DNA of 9,326 bases, taken from contig JBOGIQ010000244.1 in NCBI GenBank assembly GCA_050742535.1, positions 1-9,326 on the forward strand. The letters run 5' to 3'. The notes under the pieces are model-generated. The model worked only from the letters and a program-made list of their open reading frames with translations, had not been told where the DNA came from and did not search any database. Position 1 is the stretch's first letter. Every line of letters starts with the position of its first letter. Of this stretch, positions 1 through 7,102 are shown one piece after another. This stretch comes from Gp6-AA40 sp050742535. Lineage in GTDB: Bacteria; Acidobacteriota; Vicinamibacteria; Vicinamibacterales; UBA2999. The position numbers and the translations under genes are program-made.

Positions 1-2
1 TT

Positions 3-766
3 GCCGGGCCTTTCGCCAACAGCCGTCAGAGTCCCCAGCAGAATTCCACCGGCATCGTTCTCGGCGGCGTTCAGGACCCGCAAGGGAGTGCGATGCCCGG
101 TGCGACCGTGACGCTCGAGGGCGAAGCGGCGACGCGCAAGACGACGAGCGATGCGCAGGGACGCTACTCGAGGCGGATGTTCCGCCGGGTACCTACCGCA
201 TCGAGATCGAAATTCCCGGGTTCCGGCCGTTCGTGCGAACGGACATCGTCATCGCCGGCGGCTCGACGACCGTCGTGGACGGGACGCTCCGCGTCAACAT
301 CGGTAACACGACGCTCGCGCCTGATGGCATCGACCCCACCGATCCTGCGCTGGCGCGTGCGGTGTACGAGGTGATCTTGCCGCGCGCAACCCGGAATGCG
401 CCTGGCGACATCGCCGTCGTGCGGGTATCCGTCGTGCCGCCAGTGCTGGCCCGTGCGGCGTGGACAGGATCGTTCGCGGCCGTGGCGGAGCTTCGCCCGA
501 CGCTCGACCGCGCCGCCGATCGGCGGCCCGTGTGGTTGCGCCGCGAGGCGTTTCCGGACGGAGCGAGACTCGTTGCCTCGCCGGAGCGGGAACGACGGGT
601 CACATGGTTCACCCCTGTGTTCTTCACGGCGGACCTCCGCCGGGCGGTTGTCTACTATCACCACCTTTGGGGCAGTCTCTGTGCCGAGGGAGTGATGGTC
701 TGGCTGACGCGAACAGATGCTGGCGTCTGGCAGATCGGTGGAAGCCAGTTGATGTGGATTTCCTGA
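3..766 (+). pseudogene. Secreted carboxypeptidase-regulatory-like domain protein, 5'-partial and frameshifted
   Basis: The reading frame is open from the left edge, so the start lies outside the window. From about position 48 it reads a typical carboxypeptidase-regulatory-like fold (PF13620 type): GIVLGGVQDPQG, then MPGATVTLEG, then TTSDAQGRYS ending at 170. The domain continues in another frame from about 170 (EADVPPGTYRIEIEIPGF, then TDIVIAGGSTTVVDGTLRV) and runs to TGA at 764-766. The two halves join as one fold if a single base, net, is missing near 168-172. The roughly 155-residue tail (about 300-766) ends in a beta-rich stretch (RRAVVYYHHLWGSLCAEG, then QLMWIS) that resembles tails of secreted hypothetical proteins in related bacteria; that resemblance is from memory. 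Such domains are usually extracytoplasmic beta-sandwiches. A signal peptide would lie upstream. It may be a true pseudogene or a sequencing error in an intact gene. Confidence 0.72.
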
Positions 767-1024
767 AGTCACCATCGAGGCGACGAAGGTCCTTCAGTCG
801 ATCGTCATCCCATTAGAACCATCAGACGTTGCCAGAGGGCACTGCTGCACAACGCTCCTGGCGCGCTGTGATCCCGCCCGATGGCGCGAATGTTCTCGGC
901 TCGAGCGAGGCCCGATGGTGGATGATTTCGTGCGAATCTGAGCGTTACTTGCTGCAGATGCGCTGCGGTGGCTGCATGACGCGCTCGAAACTGGTAAACC
1001 CCGATCACGGTTGGGGGAGGGACT
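767..1024. other. Non-coding gap before the pentapeptide-repeat gene
   Basis: No recognisable protein, RNA gene or mobile-element end is visible in this 258-bp stretch. Reading frames crossing it start at poor codons and show no family motif. The last bases form the ribosome binding site of the next gene. A small inverted repeat (GAAGG-T-CCTTC, about 784-794) lies just downstream of the preceding gene, but it is short and lacks a T-tract, so I do not call it a terminator. Confidence 0.5.
1016..1020 (+). promoter_or_regulatory. Shine-Dalgarno for the pentapeptide-repeat gene
   Basis: GGAGG within a G-rich run at 1013-1021 sits 4 nt before the ATG at 1025. It fixes the start of the pentapeptide-repeat protein and is the strongest ribosome binding site in the window. 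Confidence 0.8.
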
Positions 1025-1957
1025 ATGAGTCGAATGCTGAGCCAGAGGAATGTGATCGGAGCTGTGCTCGCCCTGCTCGGTAGCCTCGTTGTTCTAATTG
1101 CCTTGCGAAGCCTGTCAGGTCTGTCCGAGTATCCCGTCCATCAGTCTGCAGCTCTCCGCCGCCAGCTCGCCGAAGTCCGGGATCTTCCGTTCGACAAGCG
1201 CATCCAGCTGGAGACCGCGCTGTTGCAGTACGAAACCGACAATCGCATCAAGATCTGGACTGCGATCGTTCAAGCAGCCGGCGGCGCTGCCCTCCTAATT
1301 GGCCTGTTGTTCACCGCGCGCAACCTGCGGGCGACGCAGGACAAGCTCGACATCGACCGGCAGGGTCAGCTGACGAATCGCTTCATCCAGGCAACAGGTC
1401 AGCTCGGAGCCGAGCTGAAGGGGGGCCAGCCGAACATTGAAGTTCGGCTCGGAGGTATCTACGCCCTCAACCGCATCGCCAAAGACTGGCCGAAGGATTA
1501 CTGGCCGATTGCAGATGTGCTGACGGCTTACGTGCGTCACAACGCGCGCTGGAGTCCCTCTTCAGCCAGCGCCCACGAACCGGCGCCGACCACCGACATC
1601 CAGGCGATCCTGACTATTCTTGGCCGCAACGACCCGCCCGGGGGGTTCAACGAGCGTCAGAAACTCGACCTTCGTCACACCGATTTGCGCGGAGCGGAAT
1701 TCTGGGATGCGCGTTTGGAATGGACGGATTTCTGGGGAGCACATTTAGAGGGAGCAAAGTTGTGGGGCGCGGTTCTCCGGCATGCGAAGTTGGACAACGC
1801 GCGTCTATCAGGAGCGAATCTGCGGGCAGCGAAACTCGAGCAAGCGTCTCTTGAAGGAGCGGACGTGACGGGAGCAATCTTCGACCGGAACACGGTGTGG
1901 CCGGCTGGATTCGACGCCCGCCGGAGGGGAGCCGTATTCATCGAAGAAAGTGCATAA
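1025..1957 (+). CDS. Membrane-anchored pentapeptide-repeat protein
   Basis: This 310-residue protein has three parts. Two hydrophobic helices (about residues 9-28 and 77-97) flank a loop of about 50 residues that is probably extracytoplasmic or periplasmic. A conserved-looking middle section follows (about 116-200), with QLTNRFIQATGQLG, then EVRLGGIYALNRIA and PIADVLTAYVR; this block recurs in many bacterial two-TM pentapeptide proteins. The C-terminal part (about 216-287) has roughly 14 tandem pentapeptides of the A(D/N)LXX type, such as TDLRG, AKLWG, ANLRA and ADVTG, which fold as a right-handed quadrilateral beta-helix. Several repeats carry Trp or Phe at the central or following position (EFWD, DFWG, KLWG). 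Pentapeptide repeats serve as scaffolds for protein contacts; the target here is unknown. The gene stands alone, with 62 bp to the next gene and no visible partner. The start is well supported by GGAGG. Confidence 0.9.
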   Translation: MSRMLSQRNVIGAVLALLGSLVVLIALRSLSGLSEYPVHQSAALRRQLAEVRDLPFDKRIQLETALLQYETDNRIKIWTAIVQAAGGAALLIGLLFTARNLRATQDKLDIDRQGQLTNRFIQATGQLGAELKGGQPNIEVRLGGIYALNRIAKDWPKDYWPIADVLTAYVRHNARWSPSSASAHEPAPTTDIQAILTILGRNDPPGGFNERQKLDLRHTDLRGAEFWDARLEWTDFWGAHLEGAKLWGAVLRHAKLDNARLSGANLRAAKLEQASLEGADVTGAIFDRNTVWPAGFDARRRGAVFIEESA

Positions 1958-2019
1958 CGTCCCCTCGCGTTCGAGACCGTGCAGAGAACTTTGTATGTTG
2001 AAGTAATGCCGTCCGGAAC

Positions 2020-3108
2020 ATGTCCAACAGGCGCATTCAGACCTGGCTCGCCGTGTTTGTCGTCGCTGTCGGCCTGCTGGTCACGGCCGTCCTGGCAATG
2101 TTCCTGTACATGTTCGTCACAGGGCCGCTGCACGAGGACCCCGATAACCTGCCGTCGGTCGCACGCGCCGAACCAAAGAAGGAATGGATCGACGCCGTCG
2201 GACGGGGACGGCGAATCATGCACGACGCGCTCGTCGCTCAGAACCTGCCGGGACTGTCGGTGGCGGTCGGCGTCGGTGGCGATACCGTCTGGGCCGAGGG
2301 CTTTGGCTGGACAGTCGCATTCAGGCGTACGCGCCTGAGATCCCGCAGAAGGACTGGCCGGTCACGTTGGGCCAGGTGATGTCGCATACCGCTGGCGTGG
2401 CGGACGATGGGGGAGAGCAGGGACCGCTGTTTGCGAAGCACTGCGAGCGGCCCGTCGAGGCGCTGCAGTTCCTCAGCGGCTTCGAGCGTCAGCTGCGCTT
2501 CACGCCCGGGACGGGGTTCCTCAGGACGAATTACGGCTGGATCATGGTGAGCGCGGCGGTCGAAGGCGCCGCGGGCGAGCCGTTCACGTCCTTCATGCGG
2601 AAGCAGGTCTTCGAACCGCTTGGCATGGACGCGACGATCGCCGATTCATCGGCGGGGCAGAGTCCAGATCCAGCGACGTCGTACTTCCCGCGGTTCATGG
2701 CGGCGCCGCGCTACGGCGCACAACGGATCGGCCCGCAGGACCTGACGTGCTTCGCGGGGGGAGGCGGATTCCTCTCCACCCCGTCCGACCTCGTGCGCTT
2801 CGGTCTGGCGATCAACAGCGGGAAGCTGCTGCAACCCGCGACGGTCACATTACTGCAGACGCCACGGCGGCTACCGTCGGGGCAGGAGACGGGGTATGGC
2901 CTTGGATGGCAGGTCCAGCGCGTGATGGTCGCCGGTAGACAAACGCGCTGGATTGGTCATGAGGGCACGTTGTCGATGGGCGGCAACATGGCATCGCTCA
3001 TCACGTTTCCCGAACGCGGTGGCCGTGACCACAAACATCTCCTACGCGGACACGGTGCCGCTTGCACTCCGCATCGCGGAAGCGTTCGCCGCGCCCCGCC
3101 GTCAGTAA
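2020..3108 (+). pseudogene. Class C beta-lactamase-like serine hydrolase pseudogene (SxxK block deleted)
   Basis: The 5' end (2020-2310) encodes an N-terminal membrane anchor (about residues 9-34), then the start of a beta-lactamase/transpeptidase-like fold (PF00144 type): LPGLSVAVGVGGDTVWAEGFGW. The match then jumps to LDSRIQAYAPEIPQKDW in another frame at 2307. About 40 residues are missing, judged from the family, and these normally include the nucleophile motif SxxK. The second frame (2307-3017) carries the rest: VTLGQVMSHTAGV, a degenerate YxN site reading RTN at 2523-2531, LSTPSDLVRFGLAI, and HEG of the third motif (WIGHEGTLSMGG). A second frame change near 3018 returns to the original frame, where the tail VAVTTNISYAD to EAFAAPRRQ ends at TAA 3106-3108. 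Intact relatives are membrane or periplasmic peptidases/esterases. Without the Ser-Lys pair this copy cannot act as one. Confidence 0.88.
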
Positions 3109-3122
3109 CCACGACAATGCCG

Positions 3123-5786
3123 TTAGCCGCTCCGCAGCACGGCCGTCGCATCGACGCGGGTCGCCTGGCGCACCGGCACATACGACGCAAGCACCGAGGC
3201 GGCCATCAGGAGCAACGCCGCACCGATGATGGTCGAGGGATCAAGAGGATCAACTTCAAACAGCATGCCGCGCAGGAGACGAGTCGCGCCGGCCGCTCCA
3301 GCGAGGCCGATCACAGCGCCGAGGCCGGCCAGCCACAGCGCTTCGGCAAGCACGAATCCTCGCACGGCCATCGGCGTGGCACCGAGCGCCAGCCGAAGGG
3401 CGATTTCACGATCTCTCTGACGAACGTAAGTCGCCATCACGGCGTAGAGGCCGATGGTCGAGAGGAGGAGCGCGGCAATGCCAAAGACGGTCAGAAGAAA
3501 CGCGTTGAATCTGGGCCTCGCCAATGGCTCGTCGAGCATCTCGGTAAAGTGCGCGACGCGTATCACGCGAACGTCAGGATCGACGGCATTGACTCGATCG
3601 CGCGCCAGAGACGCGACCCGGTCGAGCGACGCCGTCGTTCGCAGCGCCAGCATCTGCGCGGTCATTTGAAACTGTGCCGCGGGAAGGTACAGCGTGGGTC
3701 GAGGTCTCCTGAGATCCTGGTACCGGGTGTTGGCCGCGACGCCGACGACTGTGTACCACTTGGGCTTCGGGTCGGGCAGCACGCCCATTTTGAGCCGTTT
3801 ACCGATTGGATCCGTGCCGGGCCATGTCTGCGCGGCCACATCTTCGCTGACGATCGCGACGTCTCGTGATCCCTCTCGATCCGCGGCCCTGAACGGTCGC
3901 CCGCGTACCAGCCGCAGGTCGAATGTGTCGAAGTAGTTGGGGTGGATGGACTCGAGGTTGAGCGCGGCATTCGCCGTGGCCTGCTCGGCACTCTGTCCTT
4001 CGGCGGTGAATGTCGGCACTTCCCAACCCTGACCAGTAAACGGTGACACATTCACTGGTGTTGCCGCGGCGATGCTCGAGACCGATTCGAGCTGCGATAC
4101 CACGTCGTCGAGAAACCGTGCGCGTCGTCCGCGTTCCGCATATTTCGCCTGCGGCATATCGAGGGTGGCCAGCACCAGGCGGTTTACCGGCAATCCCATG
4201 TCGACCGACTGCAGGCGAAGCACACTCTGAATCAGCAACCCGGCGCCCGCAACGATGATCACCGCGAGCGCAACCTGTGAAACGACGAGCACGCGTCGCC
4301 CGTGTCGGGCCGATGAGCCGGCGACTCCTCGTCCGCCGCCGCTTCGCAGATGGGACACGAAATCCGCCTTCATCGACAACAGTGCAGGGGCGAGACCGGC
4401 CAGCAACGCCGTCGTGAAGGCGACGATAACCGTGAACAGGACAACGGTTGCATCGATGCGGACGGATTCGACACGCGGGAATCCGTCGGGGACGAGGGTG
4501 AGCAGCGCTTGGAGACTCCACCAGGTCACGGCGAGGCCCACGGCCCCAGCGGCCAGCGCCAACACGAGGCTTTCGACACATAGCTGACGGACGAGTGCGG
4601 CCCGTCCGGCGCCGAGAGCGGTGCGCACGGCGAGCTCGCCACGGCGAGATTCACCGCGCATCAACAAGAGATTTGCGGCGTTCGCGCACGCGATGGCCAG
4701 CACCAACGCAACGGCGGCCAGCAGTGCGAGCAGTGACGTGCGGACATCACCAACGACGACATCCTCGAAGGAACGAACAACCCGCCTGAGATCCTTGGGA
4801 ACGTTGGATGCCGCCTTGGCGTCCAGTTGCTTGCCCAGCGCGGTGAGCTCGCTGGTCGCCTGGGCAATCGTCGCGCCCGGCGGCAGTCGCGCGACCAGGT
4901 TGACCTCCTGTCGTACGGCGTCGCCGAAGGGACCGGTTGCCGGAACCGATCTCACCGTTCTCCATACCTCAACGCCCCTCGGATAGCCGACGTCCGGCGG
5001 CATCACGCCGACGATCGTGAATGGCTGCTCGCCGAGCAGGACTCTGCGTCCCAGGACCTCACGCGACCCCCCGTAGCGGCGTTGCCACAGACCGTGACTG
5101 AGGATCAGCACGTGCTCGGCGCCATCGACATCGTCGTCGCGAGTGATCGTGCGACCAAGCGCTGGCCGTACTCCGAGGACGTCGAAGAACGCGCCGGTCA
5201 CCAACGCGGCCTTCACGAAACTGGGGGTACCGTTTTCCACCATCACGGAACGCACGACACCGTGGCTCGACACACCGGCGGCGTTGACGAGGAGCCCGCC
5301 GGCGTCAACCACGGCCTCGATTTCAGTACCGCCAAATGGGTACTGGACGGAGGCCGAGGTCCGCAGCTCCTTCCACGCGACAATCAAGCGGTCCTGGTCG
5401 AGCACCGGCAGTGGCCGCAGGAGCACTCCCTGAATGAGCGCCAGCATCACCGTCGTTCCAGCGACGCCAATGGCAAGCGTGAGGATGGCGAGCACGCTGA
5501 AGCGGGGATTGCGGATACACATCCGAAGGCCATGGCGCACGTCACGCCCCGCCGCGTCGAGCCAGGCGCCGTGACGAGCGGAGCGCACCCGTTCCTTTGC
5601 TTGTTCCACGCCGCCCAGCTGAAGCACCGCCGAGCGCCGTGCATCGGCTGCCGTTACGCCGTGGCGCATCCGGTCAGCGGCGGCCATATCGACAAACGCT
5701 TCCATTTCGTCGTTCAGTTCGCGCTCAGCCTGGTGACGATGGCTCACCCATCGCAGCATCGATACGAGCCGGTGCAGAAAGGTCAT
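3123..5786 (-). CDS. ADOP-family duplicated FtsX/MacB-like permease
   Basis: The 887-residue protein starts at the ATG at 5786-5784. It matches the acidobacterial duplicated orphan permease family (TIGR03434). A soluble N-terminal section (about 1-90) with AERELNDEMEAFVDM and a QLGGVEQAKE segment is characteristic of PadR-linked members. The core is two tandem MacB-periplasmic plus FtsX units: TM about 97-119, a periplasmic domain about 125-345, TMs about 352-376, 404-424 and 448-470; then TM about 498-520, a second periplasmic domain about 530-755, and TMs about 762-786, 814-836 and 852-870. Both FtsX units keep the post-TM signature (GELAVRTALGAGRAALVRQ and REIALRLALGATPMAVRG). No ATPase gene is nearby, matching the 'orphan' label; substrate and energy source are unknown. 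It overlaps padR by ATGA, so the two are probably translated together. An in-frame ATG at 6158 would extend it by 124 residues, but those codons are padR in another frame, so that start is unlikely. Confidence 0.93.
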   Translation of the reverse strand: MTFLHRLVSMLRWVSHRHQAERELNDEMEAFVDMAAADRMRHGVTAADARRSAVLQLGGVEQAKERVRSARHGAWLDAAGRDVRHGLRMCIRNPRFSVLAILTLAIGVAGTTVMLALIQGVLLRPLPVLDQDRLIVAWKELRTSASVQYPFGGTEIEAVVDAGGLLVNAAGVSSHGVVRSVMVENGTPSFVKAALVTGAFFDVLGVRPALGRTITRDDDVDGAEHVLILSHGLWQRRYGGSREVLGRRVLLGEQPFTIVGVMPPDVGYPRGVEVWRTVRSVPATGPFGDAVRQEVNLVARLPPGATIAQATSELTALGKQLDAKAASNVPKDLRRVVRSFEDVVVGDVRTSLLALLAAVALVLAIACANAANLLLMRGESRRGELAVRTALGAGRAALVRQLCVESLVLALAAGAVGLAVTWWSLQALLTLVPDGFPRVESVRIDATVVLFTVIVAFTTALLAGLAPALLSMKADFVSHLRSGGGRGVAGSSARHGRRVLVVSQVALAVIIVAGAGLLIQSVLRLQSVDMGLPVNRLVLATLDMPQAKYAERGRRARFLDDVVSQLESVSSIAAATPVNVSPFTGQGWEVPTFTAEGQSAEQATANAALNLESIHPNYFDTFDLRLVRGRPFRAADREGSRDVAIVSEDVAAQTWPGTDPIGKRLKMGVLPDPKPKWYTVVGVAANTRYQDLRRPRPTLYLPAAQFQMTAQMLALRTTASLDRVASLARDRVNAVDPDVRVIRVAHFTEMLDEPLARPRFNAFLLTVFGIAALLLSTIGLYAVMATYVRQRDREIALRLALGATPMAVRGFVLAEALWLAGLGAVIGLAGAAGATRLLRGMLFEVDPLDPSTIIGAALLLMAASVLASYVPVRQATRVDATAVLRSG

Positions 5787-6118
5787 GCGCCCTCCAAGAC
5801 ACTTCGCACGGCAAACGAAACCTGATTCCAGCGCTGTCGATGGCGTTCCAGCTGCCGCCGCCCTGAAGCGGTCAGCCGGTAATACTTCGCGCGCCGATTG
5901 TTCTCGGTCGGCCGCCAGTCGGCTTTCAGCTTGCCGTCCTGCTCCAGGCGGTAGAGCGACGGGAACAGCGAGCCCGGATTGACGTGGAAGTGATCGTGAC
6001 TCAGGACGGCGAGCCGCTGCGAAATGCCGTACCCGTGCATCGGTTCGCGGGCAAGGATCGTCAGGATCATCAAATCGAGCGTTCCCTGGGGAACGTCGAG
6101 CCTCTCGGGATTGCTCAT
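5783..6118 (-). CDS. PadR-family transcriptional regulator
   Basis: This 111-residue protein is almost entirely a PadR winged helix. Residues 11-24 (QGTLDLMILTILAR) and 28-38 (HGYGISQRLAV) form the opening helices. NPGSLFPSLYRLEQDG (48-62) is the recognition-helix region, and AKYYRLTASGRRQL (77-90) is the wing and following helix. The short C-terminal helix (91-111) fits the small ADOP-associated subtype and would mediate dimerisation. The start at 6118 is chosen because the conserved LPQGTLDL-type opening begins about ten residues later. No clear Shine-Dalgarno precedes it. Its TGA overlaps the permease ATG (ATGA), so it probably represses itself and the permease; the signal is unknown. An inverted repeat 13 nt upstream of the start is the natural operator candidate. 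Confidence 0.93.
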   Translation of the reverse strand: MSNPERLDVPQGTLDLMILTILAREPMHGYGISQRLAVLSHDHFHVNPGSLFPSLYRLEQDGKLKADWRPTENNRRAKYYRLTASGRRQLERHRQRWNQVSFAVRSVLEGA

Positions 6119-6163
6119 TTAGGAGCCCAATATGAGCGGTGATGATGCCACCGCTCATTTAGG
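6113..6163. repeat. 11-bp direct repeat, 40-bp period, around the padR start codon
   Basis: GCTCATTTAGG occurs at 6113-6123 and again at 6153-6163. On the coding (-) strand each copy reads CCTAAATGAGC, so the padR start codon and its flanks are duplicated 40 bp upstream. The upstream copy overlaps the left arm of the inverted repeat and contains an ATG that is in frame with the permease, not with padR. Confidence 0.75.
6132..6158 (-). promoter_or_regulatory. Perfect inverted repeat upstream of padR (candidate operator or leader hairpin)
   Basis: ATGAGCGGTG (6132-6141) and CACCGCTCAT (6149-6158) are exact inverted repeats separated by 7 nt. The element lies between the end of the epimerase gene and the padR start, ending 13 nt before the ATG. 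PadR proteins are dimers that usually bind imperfect or perfect dyads in their own promoters, so autorepression is the simplest reading (inference). In RNA the same bases could form a 10-bp stem just before the start codon and affect padR translation. Confidence 0.6.
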
Positions 6164-6175
6164 GAATCAAGAAGG

Positions 6176-7102
6176 CTAGTACAAGTCGCTGAGCGCGGGG
6201 CCCAGATCGGGAAACTGAAACGTGAAACCTTCGTCCTTCAGACGCCGGGACACGCAGTAGCGGCCGAAGAGTGCCAGCTCTGCGTCGGTCCGGAGAATGG
6301 GCGCGGCGGCGCGAACCATCCAGCCGCTGGCCGGCAGGCCGAACGGCACGCCGAGTGCCCTTCTGAGTTCGCGCATGAACACGGCGTTCGAGACCGGATT
6401 CGGCGCCGTCGCCATGTACGCGCCGGACATGCGCTCGTCGTCAATCGCGCGAGCGAAGAGGCGGTTCATGTCTTCAATGTGGATCCAGCTGATACCCTGC
6501 CGGCCGTGGCCGACGGTGCCGCCAAGGCCGAGGCGCGCGAGCGACGCGAGCCGCGGCAGCGCGCCGCCGCCTGGCCCGAGCACAAAACTCGTTCGCAGGA
6601 CGACCTGTCGCACATGGGCCGGCGCCGCCCGGCGGAACGCCTCTTCCCACGCACGTCCCACCGACGGTGCGAGGCCAAAGCCAAAGGGGGAATCCTCGTC
6701 GCAGACGACTTCAGGCGGATCGCCATAGATATGCGCCGTGGACATCTGCACCCACACGCGCGGAGGGGTGATGCCGCTTTGACACGCGCGGCCGAGCACC
6801 GCTGTCGCCTCGACGCGCGAGCGCAGGATCTCGTCGCAATGATCGGGCGTCTTGACGCAGTCAACGGAGCGTCCGACCAGATTGACCAGTGCGTCCGCGC
6901 CATCGAGCGCGCGCGTCCATGAACCAGGGGTCCGCGCGTCCCAGGTGACGTGCCAGCCCACGGCGCCGGCGGCCTGTGGATGCCGGCCGAGCACGACGAC
7001 TTCAGAGCCGCGTTTCGTCAGGTATCTGGCCAGGCTCTGCCCCAGAAATCCTGTGCCACCGGCAATCACCACTCGACGGGCAGAAGCTACGTTGCTGTTC
7101 AC
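6176..7102 (-). CDS. TIGR01777-type NAD(P)-dependent epimerase (SDR39U1-like)
   Basis: This 308-residue protein is an atypical short-chain dehydrogenase. The Rossmann nucleotide-binding motif GGTGFLG is at residues 15-21, followed by VVVLGR (35-40). The stretch ALVNLVGRSVDCVKTP (71-86) is the variant NL(A/V)G motif of this family, here in a Cys-containing form. STAHIYGD (121-128) supplies the Ser and Tyr of the active-site region. ISWIHIED (204-211) and a C-terminal DUF1731-like section (about 255-305) complete the family. The length is normal. Natural substrates for the family are not established; a nucleoside-diphosphate sugar is often assumed. Translation probably begins at GTG 7102-7100, without a clear Shine-Dalgarno. 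It ends 57 bp before padR on the same strand and may share a transcript with it, although the dyad between them suggests padR has its own control. It is divergent from the TIGR03435 gene. Confidence 0.9.
   Translation of the reverse strand: MNSNVASARRVVIAGGTGFLGQSLARYLTKRGSEVVVLGRHPQAAGAVGWHVTWDARTPGSWTRALDGADALVNLVGRSVDCVKTPDHCDEILRSRVEATAVLGRACQSGITPPRVWVQMSTAHIYGDPPEVVCDEDSPFGFGLAPSVGRAWEEAFRRAAPAHVRQVVLRTSFVLGPGGGALPRLASLARLGLGGTVGHGRQGISWIHIEDMNRLFARAIDDERMSGAYMATAPNPVSNAVFMRELRRALGVPFGLPASGWMVRAAAPILRTDAELALFGRYCVSRRLKDEGFTFQFPDLGPALSDLY

Noticed and set aside
829..1083. 84-codon + strand open frame upstream of the pentapeptide gene
   Set aside because: Poor start codon, no Shine-Dalgarno, no motif, and it overlaps the well-supported gene in another frame.
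1950..2019. Possible integron attC site after the pentapeptide gene (CATAAC context)
   Set aside because: No matching GTTRRRY partner or imperfect long hairpin could be found in the 60-bp gap.
2020..3108. Programmed frameshifting as an explanation for the hydrolase frame changes
   Set aside because: The first change removes about 40 conserved residues including SxxK, which frameshifting cannot do, and no slippery run sits at either join.
3109..3122. Shared bidirectional terminator between the hydrolase pseudogene and the permease
   Set aside because: The 14-bp gap contains no stem-loop or T-tract.
2184..3869. 561-codon + strand open frame
   Set aside because: Only 2307-3017 is genuine (middle of the hydrolase pseudogene). 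The rest is out-of-frame hydrolase at the 5' end and antisense permease at the 3' end.
4827..5825. Long open frame (332 codons) on the + strand
   Set aside because: It is antisense to the well-supported permease gene, shows no family motifs and is the kind of shadow frame expected in GC-rich coding DNA.
6080..6095. Inverted repeat CGTTCCC-TG-GGGAACG inside padR
   Set aside because: It encodes the conserved VPQGT region of PadR, so protein constraint and chance explain it well enough; kept only as a weak second operator candidate.
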